A stretch of DNA of 64,000 nucleotides. Source: Eubacterium sp. (GTDB lineage: Bacteria > Bacillota > Clostridia > Lachnospirales > Lachnospiraceae). Below, piece by piece: positions 8,890 to 17,495 of this stretch (position 1 is the stretch's first letter; each line of letters opens with the position of its first letter). Location: positions 31,616-95,615 of the forward strand of contig JAETSX010000017.1 of the NCBI GenBank assembly GCA_021769425.1, given 5' to 3'. Below the pieces are notes generated by a model. That model saw only the letters and a list, made by a program, of their open reading frames with translations. It was not told the DNA's origin and made no database searches. A program made the translations under genes and the position numbers.

Positions 8890-9010
8890 AGGGTTTTAGG
8901 GAGTGTGTCCCTAACCAGAAAGCCGGGCCATTGGCAGGCTTGCATTTTGTGACACAAAATGCGTATCTGGCGAAAACTTTGGGAGCGCAAGCGTGCCAAA
9001 GTTTTCAGGG
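8890..9010. other. oriT: Candidate origin of transfer (three inverted repeats)
   Basis: Three dyads follow one another. TTAGGGA (8896-8902) pairs with TCCCTAA (8908-8914). The arms 8942-8951 and 8953-8962 form a perfect 21-base palindrome centred on 8952. The 11-base arms GAAAACTTTGG (8972-8982) and CCAAAGTTTTC (8996-9006) enclose a GC-rich loop with an inner CGC/GCG stem. The stretch is non-coding and lies directly before the MobC and relaxase genes, where oriT of MOBP-type elements is usually found. A nick site cannot be assigned from sequence alone. Confidence 0.55.
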
Positions 9011-9077
9011 CAGGAGAGGATTTGCAGCAGATAAAAACAGACAGGTAAGAAAATGAAAACAGGAGGTGCAAAGGAGC

Positions 9078-9638
9078 ATGGGAATGGAGGCACTGGAAGT
9101 AAATACGCCCGGTGAGCTGGTTATGTGGCTTTATCTGGCAGAATCAGAGGTTATCATGGAACAGGGTGAGGCGGAAATCATTTTGGACTATCTGAAAGGG
9201 TATAACATGGCACTGGCTGTCCATAATCAGGAACTGGTGGTAAAAGATATGGGAGAGGATTCCCCGGAATATCAGCCGTATTCCATAGATGATGCCATTC
9301 ACGATGTCTGTGAGTGGAATCTGGAGCTGATGGATGAGATGGAGGAAGGCATGAAAAATCCTGACAGTCAGGAGGACTATAACCGGTTTAGCGACGCGCT
9401 TGATATTCTGAAACAACAGGAGAAAGTGCTTGATGGTCTGTACCAGCAGACAAAGTATGAGCAGATTGCAGTGGAATGTGCATTGCAGGCAATTATTGCC
9501 ACATTCGGAAATGTGCCGGAGGGCATACAGGAGAAATTGGAGGCATATAGGAAAGGCAGGACCGGGCAATTGGAAAGGACAGAAGGGAGAAAAGAAGAAG
9601 TCGGACGGCTGGCCGGGCAGCAGGAAAGGTTGAGGTAG
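9078..9638 (+). CDS. Acidic conserved ICE protein of unknown function, upstream of mobC
   Basis: The protein is about 186 residues if translation starts at the ATG at 9078, which has AGGAGG at 9061-9066. A GTG at 9066 and an ATG at 9084 are alternatives. It is largely helical and acidic in the first 130 residues (ELVMWLYLAESEVIMEQGEA) and ends in a basic tail (GRKEEVGRLAGQQERLR). There is no membrane segment. It ends directly before the mobC start, so it is probably co-translated with the mobilisation genes and may be a relaxosome helper, but this is only positional inference. Confidence 0.6.
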   Translation: MGMEALEVNTPGELVMWLYLAESEVIMEQGEAEIILDYLKGYNMALAVHNQELVVKDMGEDSPEYQPYSIDDAIHDVCEWNLELMDEMEEGMKNPDSQEDYNRFSDALDILKQQEKVLDGLYQQTKYEQIAVECALQAIIATFGNVPEGIQEKLEAYRKGRTGQLERTEGRKEEVGRLAGQQERLR

Positions 9639-9962
9639 ATGGCAAAGGAGGTTGTAAAGCATTTTCGCCTGACCGCTCATGATGCCGGGATTTTCTCGGA
9701 GAAGGCGAAAGAGGCGGGAATGAAGGAATCGGATTACTTCCGTCTGCTGATAACGCAGGAGCCGAACGACTATCCGGAAGTAAGGCAGGGTTTAAAAGCC
9801 CTTATCAATGAAGTGAACCGGATCGGCGTCAACATCAATGAAATTGTCCATAACAACAATTCCGGCCTGTATCGGGAGTCGGATAAAATCCGTCTGGTTG
9901 CCTATATGCGGAAACTGAATGAGGGGATGGAAAGGGTGGTGGCTGCTCTTGGCTATCACTAA
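9639..9962 (+). CDS. mobC: MobC-like relaxosome accessory protein
   Basis: This 107-residue protein has the MobC signature in its second half, ALINEVNRIGVNINEIVHNN, after a ribbon-helix-helix-like N-terminus (VKHFRLTAHDAGIFSEKAKE). MobC proteins bind oriT and help the relaxase open the strand at the nick. The gene begins right after the upstream stop codon and overlaps the relaxase start by 14 bases, which fits coupled translation of a relaxosome pair. Confidence 0.85.
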   Translation: MAKEVVKHFRLTAHDAGIFSEKAKEAGMKESDYFRLLITQEPNDYPEVRQGLKALINEVNRIGVNINEIVHNNNSGLYRESDKIRLVAYMRKLNEGMERVVAALGYH

Positions 9963-11400
9963 GATTCTGACTATAAATGACAGTGGCGTGAAGTTTGCGG
10001 GGAAACATCTGGAGCAGGCAGTTTCTTATATCCTTGACATGGAAAAGACGCAGCGGGGCAGATTGGTGACGGGGATTAACTGCCAGCCGGGGAAAGCCTA
10101 TGAACAGATGGCGGCGACGAAACGAAAGTATGGAAAGACGGATAAGAGGCAGGGCTACCACCTCATCATTTCCTTTGAGGCGGGGGAGGTTACACCGGAC
10201 ACTGCTTTTGAGATTATACGGAAGTTTACGGAGGAATATCTGGGGCAGGAGTATGAGGCTGTCCTTGCTGTCCATGACAACACTGCCCATGTCCATGGGC
10301 ATATCATATTCAATAGCGTGAATTATTGGGACGGCAGGAAGTACCGGTATGAAAAAGGAGACTGGGCGAAAAAGATACAGCCCATCACGAACCGGCTCTG
10401 TGAGGAATATGGGCTTTCCACCATAGAGATAGAGGAACACGGCAGGAAACGCAATGAGCACTACAAAGACTGGAATGAGTTTCGGGATGGGAAATTTATC
10501 TGGCGGGACATGATACAGAGGGATGTGGATGCCTGCATCATGCAGGCGGAATCCTTTGAGGAGTTTCTGGACCTTATGGTGGAAAAGGAGTATGACATCA
10601 AGCAGAATAAATACTTGGCGGTAAAGCCTAAGGGGATGCAGCGGTTCTGCCGGTGCAAATCTCTGGGGGAGGATTATACGGAGGAAAGGATACGGGAGAG
10701 AATCCGGCTGGAAAGTCTGGAAACTTATGCAAAAAGAAACCGTGAACAAAATCCCCACACCATAGTACCGCCGGAGGATGAGTTCTTATGCAGGACAAGG
10801 CTAACCGGTATACAAAAAACCTATTATGTGAAAATATGCCGCCTACGCCATCTGGAACGGCTGCCCTACAGCAAGGCATGGCAGTACCGGGAGGAAATAC
10901 GAAAGATGCAGGAAGTCCATGAGAAATACCTGTTTCTTGTTAAAAATGGAATCCATTCCCTTACGGAGCTTATCGCAGTAAGGGATAACCTGAAAGAAAA
11001 AGCGGCGGAATGCGGAAAGGAGAGGCGGGAACTGTACCGTGAAAAAAAGCAGATGGAACCGCTGTTTGCTGTTGCGGATAAGATGGAGGAATTAGCCCCG
11101 GCAGAAAGGAGCTGGCAGGCAGGGGATGATTTTTTTGAAAAGGAGCATTTCCGGTATCAGGCGTTGGAGGGACAGTTACAGAGTGAGGGGTATTCACTCG
11201 AAGAAACAGAAAATCTCCGCAAAAAATATAAGGATAAGGGCAGTGGAGTTTACCAGAGACAGAGAGAAATCAACAGAAGATTAAAAATGTCAGGGGATAT
11301 GATACAGGAATTTACGGAAAACCTTGAACGGGCAAGGGAGAGACAGGACAGGGAACAGGCAGAGAAGGAGAGAAAGCGGGAAAAACAGGATAGGAAATAA
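9949..11400 (+). CDS. Relaxase (MOBP-type, relaxase/mobilisation nuclease domain)
   Basis: The proposed TTG start at 9949 gives MAITKILTINDSG, the usual opening of this relaxase group, and a 483-residue protein; an open frame reaches 9919. The HUH metal-binding motif is HDNTAHVHGHIIFNSVN at about residues 108-124. A conserved segment, RGRLVTGINCQP, lies near residue 40. The N-terminal half nicks oriT and stays bound to the 5' end of the strand. The C-terminal half (about 290-483) is charged, helical and partly coiled coil (ERARERQDREQAEKERKREK) and probably contacts the coupling protein. The gene follows mobC and precedes the T4SS genes. Confidence 0.85.
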   Translation: MAITKILTINDSGVKFAGKHLEQAVSYILDMEKTQRGRLVTGINCQPGKAYEQMAATKRKYGKTDKRQGYHLIISFEAGEVTPDTAFEIIRKFTEEYLGQEYEAVLAVHDNTAHVHGHIIFNSVNYWDGRKYRYEKGDWAKKIQPITNRLCEEYGLSTIEIEEHGRKRNEHYKDWNEFRDGKFIWRDMIQRDVDACIMQAESFEEFLDLMVEKEYDIKQNKYLAVKPKGMQRFCRCKSLGEDYTEERIRERIRLESLETYAKRNREQNPHTIVPPEDEFLCRTRLTGIQKTYYVKICRLRHLERLPYSKAWQYREEIRKMQEVHEKYLFLVKNGIHSLTELIAVRDNLKEKAAECGKERRELYREKKQMEPLFAVADKMEELAPAERSWQAGDDFFEKEHFRYQALEGQLQSEGYSLEETENLRKKYKDKGSGVYQRQREINRRLKMSGDMIQEFTENLERARERQDREQAEKERKREKQDRK

Positions 11401-11466
11401 TCAGGTACAGCCGGGGGTGGAATAGAAAAACAGGCTGTTATTTTTATGCAGAAAGTGAGGCAGGAT

Positions 11467-12693
11467 ATGGAAACAAGGAGACCGGAGAATGCACAGGTAG
11501 CATCCGTTATTGTGGAATTTAAGGACAGGGGATGCAGGGATGACGTGCTGAAACTTGCAAAAGAGGATTTGGAGCTTGGCTATCCAAAGGAACTTGTTGC
11601 ATTGTATGCGGAGTCAGGATGGCAGATGGACCGTAGCAGGAAGTTTTCTTCCATCATGCGGGCAAATAGTGACGGGGATTTACTGCAACTGCTGGCTGAG
11701 GGAGGACTCAATCCCTACCAGATGCAGCTGCTGGCAAATTATTATGAGAAAGGCGTGTCTGTGGCACAGTTAAAGGATGTGGGTGCAAAGAACCTGACCG
11801 CCTATGACATGGAGCAGGCATTGAAACTGGTATGTCAGGCGAACCGGGAGACAGATGCCGCACAGGGAAGGGAGAGCCCGGTAACAGAAATTTCACAGGG
11901 GAAGATTGCTGCCATGACGGAGGCACTCAGACAGCGGGAAAAAGAATTGGAGGAGCAGCAGGAAACCAATAACAGGCAGGCATCAGAGAATGCAAAATTA
12001 CGCATAAAAGCTGAAAGTCTGGAAAAGCAGGTAAAGGAACTGGAACAGGAGAGAACCGGCTATGACAGCGAAAAGCGTTCCATTTTAGAGGAACGGGACC
12101 GTCTTTATCAGCAGAGCCAGACACTTATGAAAGAAAAAGGACAGTTAATTGCAGACCTTGAGGAAGTCCAAAAAGAAAAAGATGGGATGGAACAGCGGTT
12201 AAAAGAAATGGAAAACAAGGCTTTGGAAAAGACGGCAGGTCCACAAAGGGCGGCAGCACAGCAAGCCGCAGGGGAACAGCAGGCAGCAGGGCAGCAGGAG
12301 GCATCCGGTGTGAAGAAAGCGGCAGCAAATCGGCAGGGAGCAGAGTCCCAGGATATTAACTCCGAGAATTTTACCGGGCATGATATTCTTGCTGCCATAA
12401 GGGGCAGGAACGGGGAAAGACATTTTGTCCCGGTGGAGAGGATGGCACGCAGAAAACCGGACGGCCTGAAAGCCTTTGCGGAAAAGATTTTCGGCAGGGG
12501 CAGGCAGGATTCCGGGCTGATAAGGCAGCTTACAGGAAAAGGACTGAACCCGGCACAGATGGAACAGGTTAGGATGGCGGTACAGGCAGGGCTTACGGAA
12601 CAGGAAGTGAATGACCTGATTGACAGCGGTTTCAGTGCGGAGGAGATGGCGCAGGCAGTCGAGATTGTGGTTGCAGAGAAAGCATACCAATAA
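11467..12693 (+). CDS. Coiled-coil protein with a duplicated helical domain, function unknown
   Basis: The product is about 408 residues from the ATG at 11467 (GAGG six bases before); an ATG at 11446 is also possible. A helical unit near residues 70-125 (LLAEGGLNPYQMQLLANYY, then LTAYDMEQALKLV) recurs near residues 350-400 (LTGKGLNPAQMEQVRMAVQ, then FSAEEMAQAVEIV). Between them lie a long coiled coil (residues about 150-255) and a glutamine/alanine-rich linker. The gene sits between the relaxase and the PcfB-like gene. It could be a scaffold of the relaxosome, but no family function is known to me. Confidence 0.65.
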   Translation: METRRPENAQVASVIVEFKDRGCRDDVLKLAKEDLELGYPKELVALYAESGWQMDRSRKFSSIMRANSDGDLLQLLAEGGLNPYQMQLLANYYEKGVSVAQLKDVGAKNLTAYDMEQALKLVCQANRETDAAQGRESPVTEISQGKIAAMTEALRQREKELEEQQETNNRQASENAKLRIKAESLEKQVKELEQERTGYDSEKRSILEERDRLYQQSQTLMKEKGQLIADLEEVQKEKDGMEQRLKEMENKALEKTAGPQRAAAQQAAGEQQAAGQQEASGVKKAAANRQGAESQDINSENFTGHDILAAIRGRNGERHFVPVERMARRKPDGLKAFAEKIFGRGRQDSGLIRQLTGKGLNPAQMEQVRMAVQAGLTEQEVNDLIDSGFSAEEMAQAVEIVVAEKAYQ

Positions 12694-12725
12694 TAAAAGG
12701 ATTTCATAGAGTTTGGAGGTAAAAA

Positions 12726-13847
12726 ATGTCAGAGATAGCAGATGCAGTACAGATTATCCGTGTCACCTATGACGGGATAGAGATAGCAATGAAGATGGGC
12801 AGCGCCTCCATCCATTCCATGCAGAAAGCGCTGGATTTGATTGTGGGGCTGCTGGAGCATGAGAAGGAAATGGGAAAGACAAACCTGAAGGGGCTGCTGG
12901 CAAAGGGCGGCGACATACAGGTGCTTTCCTTTGCGGATGAGGATTTGAAGAAGTTCCGGAAACTGGCAAAGAAATACGGGATTCTGTATTCGGAGATGCC
13001 GGATGCGGACCGGAATGACGGGCTGACGGAAGTAATGTTCCATTCCGAGGCGGCGCCGAGGATACGGATGATGTCACAGAAGTTACAGGACGGCAGGGTA
13101 TTCAACATGGATGAATACTTAAAAAGCGGAAATGAGGAAAAGCTGAACCAGTTACTGCGGTATCTGGAGAATGAAAAAAAGGGAAAAAACGGCAGAACCC
13201 CACGGAAACTCCATGCGGATGAGACTACTCGGGCAGATAATGCCATTGATGGGCTGATACAAAAAGTCGGGCATTATGCTGTGGAGAAGAAGTCAGTCAG
13301 CGTGGAGGCGGTAAAGGCAGACCTGCAGGTGGGGGCAGACGAGGCAAAAAAGGCAATCGGGCAGCTTGCGAAAATTGGTGTCCTTGACCGGGCGGATGAG
13401 GCGGGCAATTATCGTGTCATCATGGAACGAGAGGCGTTTGACAGGCGAATCAGTCGGTATCAGGAATTAAACAGCCGCATGAGGCAGATAGCGGCATCGA
13501 AAAACACTTCACTGCTTGACATTACCATCACAAAAAAGCTGATTACACAGGAGAATGAGCGTGCCGTAAAGACAAGGGTGCCGGGAATGTACGGACCAAG
13601 CGAGGGGTATATCTGGATAAATAAGGCGGACATTATGGAAATCCATAACGGAAAGACGTTGCTTACCTATCTGGATAAGAATAAGGAGTATAAGATATAC
13701 TCCGCAGACAACCGGGTACTCCGTACTATCAAAGGGGAAGAACTTTACAGCGGGCATTATGACCGGGTGGAGGCGGCAGTAAGGCAGCGCTATAAGGCAG
13801 CAAAGCCACAAATGGCAAAAACCGTGGAAAGGACGAGGAGGAGATAA
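12726..13847 (+). CDS. PcfB-like (DUF3801) conjugation protein with C-terminal extension
   Basis: Residues about 1-150 match the DUF3801/PcfB family (QIIRVTYDGIEIAMKMGSAS, VLSFADEDLKKFRKLAKKYG), found next to VirD4 coupling proteins in Gram-positive conjugation systems. Residues about 165-240 look like a winged-helix module (VGADEAKKAIGQLAKIGVL). The last 100 residues are basic and may bind nucleic acid. At 373 residues it is longer than the usual PcfB. A strong GGAGG precedes the start, and virD4 begins two bases after the stop. It probably links the relaxosome to the coupling protein. Confidence 0.8.
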   Translation: MSEIADAVQIIRVTYDGIEIAMKMGSASIHSMQKALDLIVGLLEHEKEMGKTNLKGLLAKGGDIQVLSFADEDLKKFRKLAKKYGILYSEMPDADRNDGLTEVMFHSEAAPRIRMMSQKLQDGRVFNMDEYLKSGNEEKLNQLLRYLENEKKGKNGRTPRKLHADETTRADNAIDGLIQKVGHYAVEKKSVSVEAVKADLQVGADEAKKAIGQLAKIGVLDRADEAGNYRVIMEREAFDRRISRYQELNSRMRQIAASKNTSLLDITITKKLITQENERAVKTRVPGMYGPSEGYIWINKADIMEIHNGKTLLTYLDKNKEYKIYSADNRVLRTIKGEELYSGHYDRVEAAVRQRYKAAKPQMAKTVERTRRR

Positions 13848-13849
13848 CC

Positions 13850-16120
13850 ATGCAGACAACAAAAAAGAAACCAAATATCATACTGATTGTGCTGGGCGCC
13901 CTTGCCTCTGCCTTTTTGGGGTATCTTTTGGCAGGGGCATGGAGGGAGGGGATAGAGTTTAACGAGTTTCTGGACCGTTTTACAGTCGTCTGCTCCTATC
14001 CCCTGCATGATTATTATAATGAATTTACTTTCCGCATGATTGGCCATACGCTGCTGGTGTATGCGGTGGTAATCGTGATGTACTATACAAGCCAGAGGAA
14101 CCTCATGCCGGGGAAAGAGTATGGTACATCCAAACTGGCGGATATAAAGCAGGTCAACCGTTTTCTGTCAGACAAGGATGAGGGCAGGAACCGCATTTTG
14201 AGCCAGAATGTCCGCATGAGCCTTGACACAAGGCACACAAAACTCAATAACAATGTCCTTATTATTGGTGGTTCCGGTGCGGGAAAGACATTCTATGAGG
14301 TAAAGCCCAATTTAATGCAGATGAACACATCTTTTATTTTGACCGATCCGAAAGGGGAGCTGCTGCGCAGTGAGGGGGAAATGCTAAAGAATAACGGCTA
14401 CAACGTGAAAGTCATTAACCTTCTGGAAATGGCAAAATCGGACTGTTACAATCCCTTTGCCTATATCCGGGAGGAAACGGACGTAGTTAAACTGATAACG
14501 AATATCATGAGCAACACTACGCCCAAAGGCTCTAACCCCTCCGATCCGTTCTGGGAGAAGGCGGAAGGGCTCTTTTTACAGGCTCTTTTCTATTATGTGT
14601 GGCTGGAAGAAAAGCCTTCAAAGAGGAATTTTGCCTCGGTGCTGAAACTGATGGCGGAGGCGGAAGTTACGGAAAAGGGCAAGCCTTCCATGCTGGACAC
14701 AAGGATGAAGTTTCTGGAGACGACAAGCCCGTTGAAAGATAACCACCCAGCGGTCAAACAGTATAATAAATGTATGCGCGGTGCCGGGGACACGGTGCGT
14801 TCCATCATTATAAGCGCCAACTCCCGTCTGGCAACTTTGGAAAACAAACAGGTCCTGCGTATGCTGTCAAGGGATGAGTTAAACCTTGCGGAGCTTGGGA
14901 TTGGCGTCAACGGGGACGGAAAGACAAAAACGGCATTGTTCTGTGTGATACCAGATTCCGACAAGTCCTATAACTATATCATCGGAATGCTCTACACGCA
15001 GATATTTCAGGAACTGTACTATCAGGCGGATTTTAACTGCGGGGGCAGGCTGCCGGTGCATGTTACTTTTATGCTGGATGAGTTCAGCAATGTGGCGTTG
15101 CCGGATGATTACTGTTCGCTGCTATCCACCATGCGCAGCAGGGAGATTTCCAGTGTGATTATCATCCAGAACCTGGCACAGATAAAGGCTTTGTTTAAGG
15201 ATACATGGGAAACAATTCCGGGGAATTGCGACAGTTTAGTTTATCTTGGCGGCAACGAGCAAAGTACCCATGAGTACATCTCAAAGCTGCTTGGCAAGGC
15301 GACCATTGACAAAAAATCAAGCGGCGAGACAAGGGGGCGGCAGGGAAGTTCCTCAAGGAATTATGACGTCCTCGGCAGGGAGATTATGACACCCGACGAG
15401 GTCAGGAAAATGGACAATAAAAAATGCCTTATCTTTATCCGTGGTTTCGATCCGATACTGGATAGTAAATATAATCCGTTCAAACATCCGGTATTTGCCC
15501 AGACCGCAGACGGGGAGGGAATGCCTTATGAGCATGAGCCGGCAGCAGAGGGGGAGAGTGCGGAACCGGGCTTTACCATTTTGAACAAGAAGTCTCTTGT
15601 TTACTATGAGGGACTGAAAGAAAAGGGGGAGCCGGTTTATATCGACACAATCCCTTATGAGGACTTTATGCTGCTGGGGCAGGTGGACATGGAGAAACGG
15701 TTTATTGATTTGGACGAGCAGGAGCAGAGGGAACGGCTAAATGGGGAAATGGAGCCGGGGCTGGAATTGGAATATGCTTTTGATATGGAAGATGAAACGG
15801 CGGATTCGTCAGGAGAAAATGCCGGAATGCTGGAATCCTTTGTAATAGGGGAGTCAGGGACAGCAGTACCACTTGTGACAGGAAATATCCAAAAACCAGA
15901 GATGGCATTGAAAAGCTGGGCAGAAAAGCCGCATGAGGGAAAGGAGGATAAAGAAGATTCCATTTCTTACCGTATGTTCCACTGGAAATTTAGCGTGGAG
16001 CAAAAAGAGGAAGTAAAACGGGCAATGGCTGTCCGTGTGCCAAAGGATGTGATACTGTCGTATTTTTACCCGGAAACTTCGGTGGTGCGGATGATGGAGA
16101 TACGCAGGAGGTATGAATAA
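13850..16120 (+). CDS. virD4: VirD4/TraG-type coupling protein (T4CP)
   Basis: The 756-residue protein has two N-terminal membrane segments (about residues 8-30 and 60-82). The Walker A motif is GGSGAGKTFYEVKP near residue 139, followed by TDPKGELLRSEGEML. The Walker B segment is MLDEFSNVALPDDY near 408. The family brings the relaxase-DNA complex to the secretion channel and powers transfer with ATP. A C-terminal extension of about 150 residues beyond the ATPase core is acidic and then basic, and may recognise substrate. The start has AGGAGG and the gene follows the PcfB-like gene without a gap. Confidence 0.93.
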   Translation: MQTTKKKPNIILIVLGALASAFLGYLLAGAWREGIEFNEFLDRFTVVCSYPLHDYYNEFTFRMIGHTLLVYAVVIVMYYTSQRNLMPGKEYGTSKLADIKQVNRFLSDKDEGRNRILSQNVRMSLDTRHTKLNNNVLIIGGSGAGKTFYEVKPNLMQMNTSFILTDPKGELLRSEGEMLKNNGYNVKVINLLEMAKSDCYNPFAYIREETDVVKLITNIMSNTTPKGSNPSDPFWEKAEGLFLQALFYYVWLEEKPSKRNFASVLKLMAEAEVTEKGKPSMLDTRMKFLETTSPLKDNHPAVKQYNKCMRGAGDTVRSIIISANSRLATLENKQVLRMLSRDELNLAELGIGVNGDGKTKTALFCVIPDSDKSYNYIIGMLYTQIFQELYYQADFNCGGRLPVHVTFMLDEFSNVALPDDYCSLLSTMRSREISSVIIIQNLAQIKALFKDTWETIPGNCDSLVYLGGNEQSTHEYISKLLGKATIDKKSSGETRGRQGSSSRNYDVLGREIMTPDEVRKMDNKKCLIFIRGFDPILDSKYNPFKHPVFAQTADGEGMPYEHEPAAEGESAEPGFTILNKKSLVYYEGLKEKGEPVYIDTIPYEDFMLLGQVDMEKRFIDLDEQEQRERLNGEMEPGLELEYAFDMEDETADSSGENAGMLESFVIGESGTAVPLVTGNIQKPEMALKSWAEKPHEGKEDKEDSISYRMFHWKFSVEQKEEVKRAMAVRVPKDVILSYFYPETSVVRMMEIRRRYE

Positions 16121-16133
16121 TTCTGACTGGCAG

Positions 16134-16163
16134 TTGTGTATTAGCGCATGTGCGTGTTACAAT
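16134..16163 (+). promoter_or_regulatory. Candidate promoter of the fluoride-channel gene
   Basis: TTGTGT (16134-16139) and TACAAT (16158-16163) are separated by 18 bases and lie just after the virD4 stop. A promoter here would let the cargo genes be expressed apart from the transfer operon. No fluoride riboswitch fits in the short leader. Confidence 0.4.
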
Positions 16164-16192
16164 ATATTCAATACTATCAGGAGGAAAAAAGA

Positions 16193-16558
16193 ATGGGCTT
16201 TTTATGGGTTGCATTAGGCGGTGCAGTTGGTGCAATGGGAAGATATGCGATAAGTTTAATTCCCACAAAAGCTACATTTCCGTTTCTAACACTTGTCACA
16301 AATATAATAGGTGCAATATTAATTGGATTTGTAGTCGGAGTCGTCAGTACAGGGGAAGATGTATCACAAAACAGTATTCTGTTTTGGAAGACAGGCATTT
16401 GTGGCGGGTTTACAACTTTTTCCACGTTTTCACTGGAGGCATACAAGTTGTTTGAAGATAAATTATATATGCAGGGTGGATTGTATGTTGCTTTAAGTGT
16501 GATATGCTGTATATTGGGAGTTCTGTGTGGTAAGAAACTGGCATTATTATTAAAATAG
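16193..16558 (+). CDS. crcB: Fluoride channel Fluc/CrcB
   Basis: This 121-residue protein has four predicted membrane helices. It carries GGAVGAMGRYAIS near the N-terminus, TNIIGAILIG in helix 2 and the GGFTTFSTFSLEA break in helix 3, all hallmarks of the dual-topology fluoride channel that exports fluoride. AGGAGG (16179-16184) sets the start at 16193. It is out of place inside a T4SS operon and its AT-richer sequence differs from the flanking genes, which suggests cargo acquired later. Confidence 0.92.
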   Translation: MGFLWVALGGAVGAMGRYAISLIPTKATFPFLTLVTNIIGAILIGFVVGVVSTGEDVSQNSILFWKTGICGGFTTFSTFSLEAYKLFEDKLYMQGGLYVALSVICCILGVLCGKKLALLLK

Positions 16559-16624
16559 GTGAAACAGGTTAAAAGGTACAACAATTTCTTTTCCTGTCGG
16601 ACTAAAAATATGGAGGTGGCAGCA

Positions 16625-17207
16625 GTGAAGAAAATTCTTGTGGTACAGGGAGGCGGCAGGCCAAAAGGGAATACGGCACAGCTTGTCAGCCATTTTGTAA
16701 AAGGGGCAGAAGAAAGCGGGCATTCAGTTGAAGTCATTTCATTGGTAAAGAATGAAGTCAAAGGGTGTCTTGGCTGTAATGTCTGCCGATATGGGAAACC
16801 ATGTGCAGAAAGACGCTTTTAACGATATTGTTCCCAAAATAAAAGAGGCGGACTGTATTGTCTTTGCCTCACCATTGTATTTTTGGACGGTATCCTCCCG
16901 GATAAAGGCTTTTATTGAAAGGTTTTACTGTATCGCAGAGGAAGATGCCAACCCGCCATTGGGCAGATATGAAAGGTATCCGGTTAAGGACTGTGCTTTG
17001 CTTATGACTTCAGCAGACGATTTCTTCTGGACTTTTGAGCAGGCGGTTTCCTATTACCAGTTCACAATGGTAAATTATATCGGGTTTACGGACAGGGGAA
17101 TGCTGCTTGCGGGTGGATGCGGCGACACGAACGGCAGACCACAGATTGACAAAACAAGCCATTTGCGGGAGGCTTATGAATTTGGAAAGAGAATTTATTC
17201 AGAGTAA
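16625..17207 (+). pseudogene. NADPH-dependent FMN reductase-like flavoprotein, frameshifted
   Basis: The first frame, best started at the GTG at 16625 (GGAGG eight bases before), reads VKKILVVQGGGRPKGNTAQL and then GCLGCNVCRYGKPC before running into a stop at 16822. The second half of the same protein (QKDAFNDIVPKIKEADCIVF, FASPLYFWTVSSRIKAF) continues in another frame to 17207. A two-base loss in a TG repeat near 16801 explains the break. The intact family binds FMN and reduces small molecules. The gene follows crcB and probably came with it. A sequencing error is possible. Confidence 0.75.
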
Positions 17208-17255
17208 TATTTTTTGTTCATAGCATTTTGGCACAAATGAAAATAAGAAACATGA

Positions 17256-17288
17256 CATCAGCCATTTACATTAGGTTGGTGTTTTTTT
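17256..17288 (+). terminator. Intrinsic terminator after the cargo genes
   Basis: CATCAGCC (17256-17263) pairs, with G:T wobbles, with GGTTGGTG (17274-17281), followed by seven T. Confidence 0.6.
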
Positions 17289-17319
17289 GTTTCCGAACAG
17301 GAAAGGGGTGGTTAAAGCA

Positions 17320-17467
17320 TAACGTACCGGGGAAAACCCGGTTTCACCTGACAGCGGGAATATTCATATTCCCGAAAAGATATAGGGTAGCAGATGTGGA
17401 TGGACTTGTTTCATCGGCGGAGATAAAAGCCGTGGATGGAAGAAGTCTGTCCGCATTTTTATCTCCG
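17320..17467 (+). other. Leader region with three hairpins before the T4SS channel genes
   Basis: This non-coding stretch contains ACCGGG/CCCGGT around an A-rich loop (near 17324-17341) and a perfect CGGGAATA/TATTCCCG hairpin (about 17356-17376). A perfect 11-base inverted repeat at 17418-17428 and 17457-17467 ends 28 bases before the Maff2 start. An 80-codon open frame here has no ribosome site or recognisable product. The structures may control expression of the downstream channel genes. Confidence 0.4.
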
Positions 17468-17495
17468 TAAATTTTTTAAGGAAAAGGAGATAGCA

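Noticed and set aside
16121..16192. Fluoride riboswitch before crcB
   Set aside because: The leader is too short for the pseudoknot aptamer and lacks its conserved bases; only a promoter is plausible.
17228..17470. 80-codon open frame before the Maff2 gene
   Set aside because: No ribosome site, no recognisable domain, and it overlaps a terminator and hairpins.
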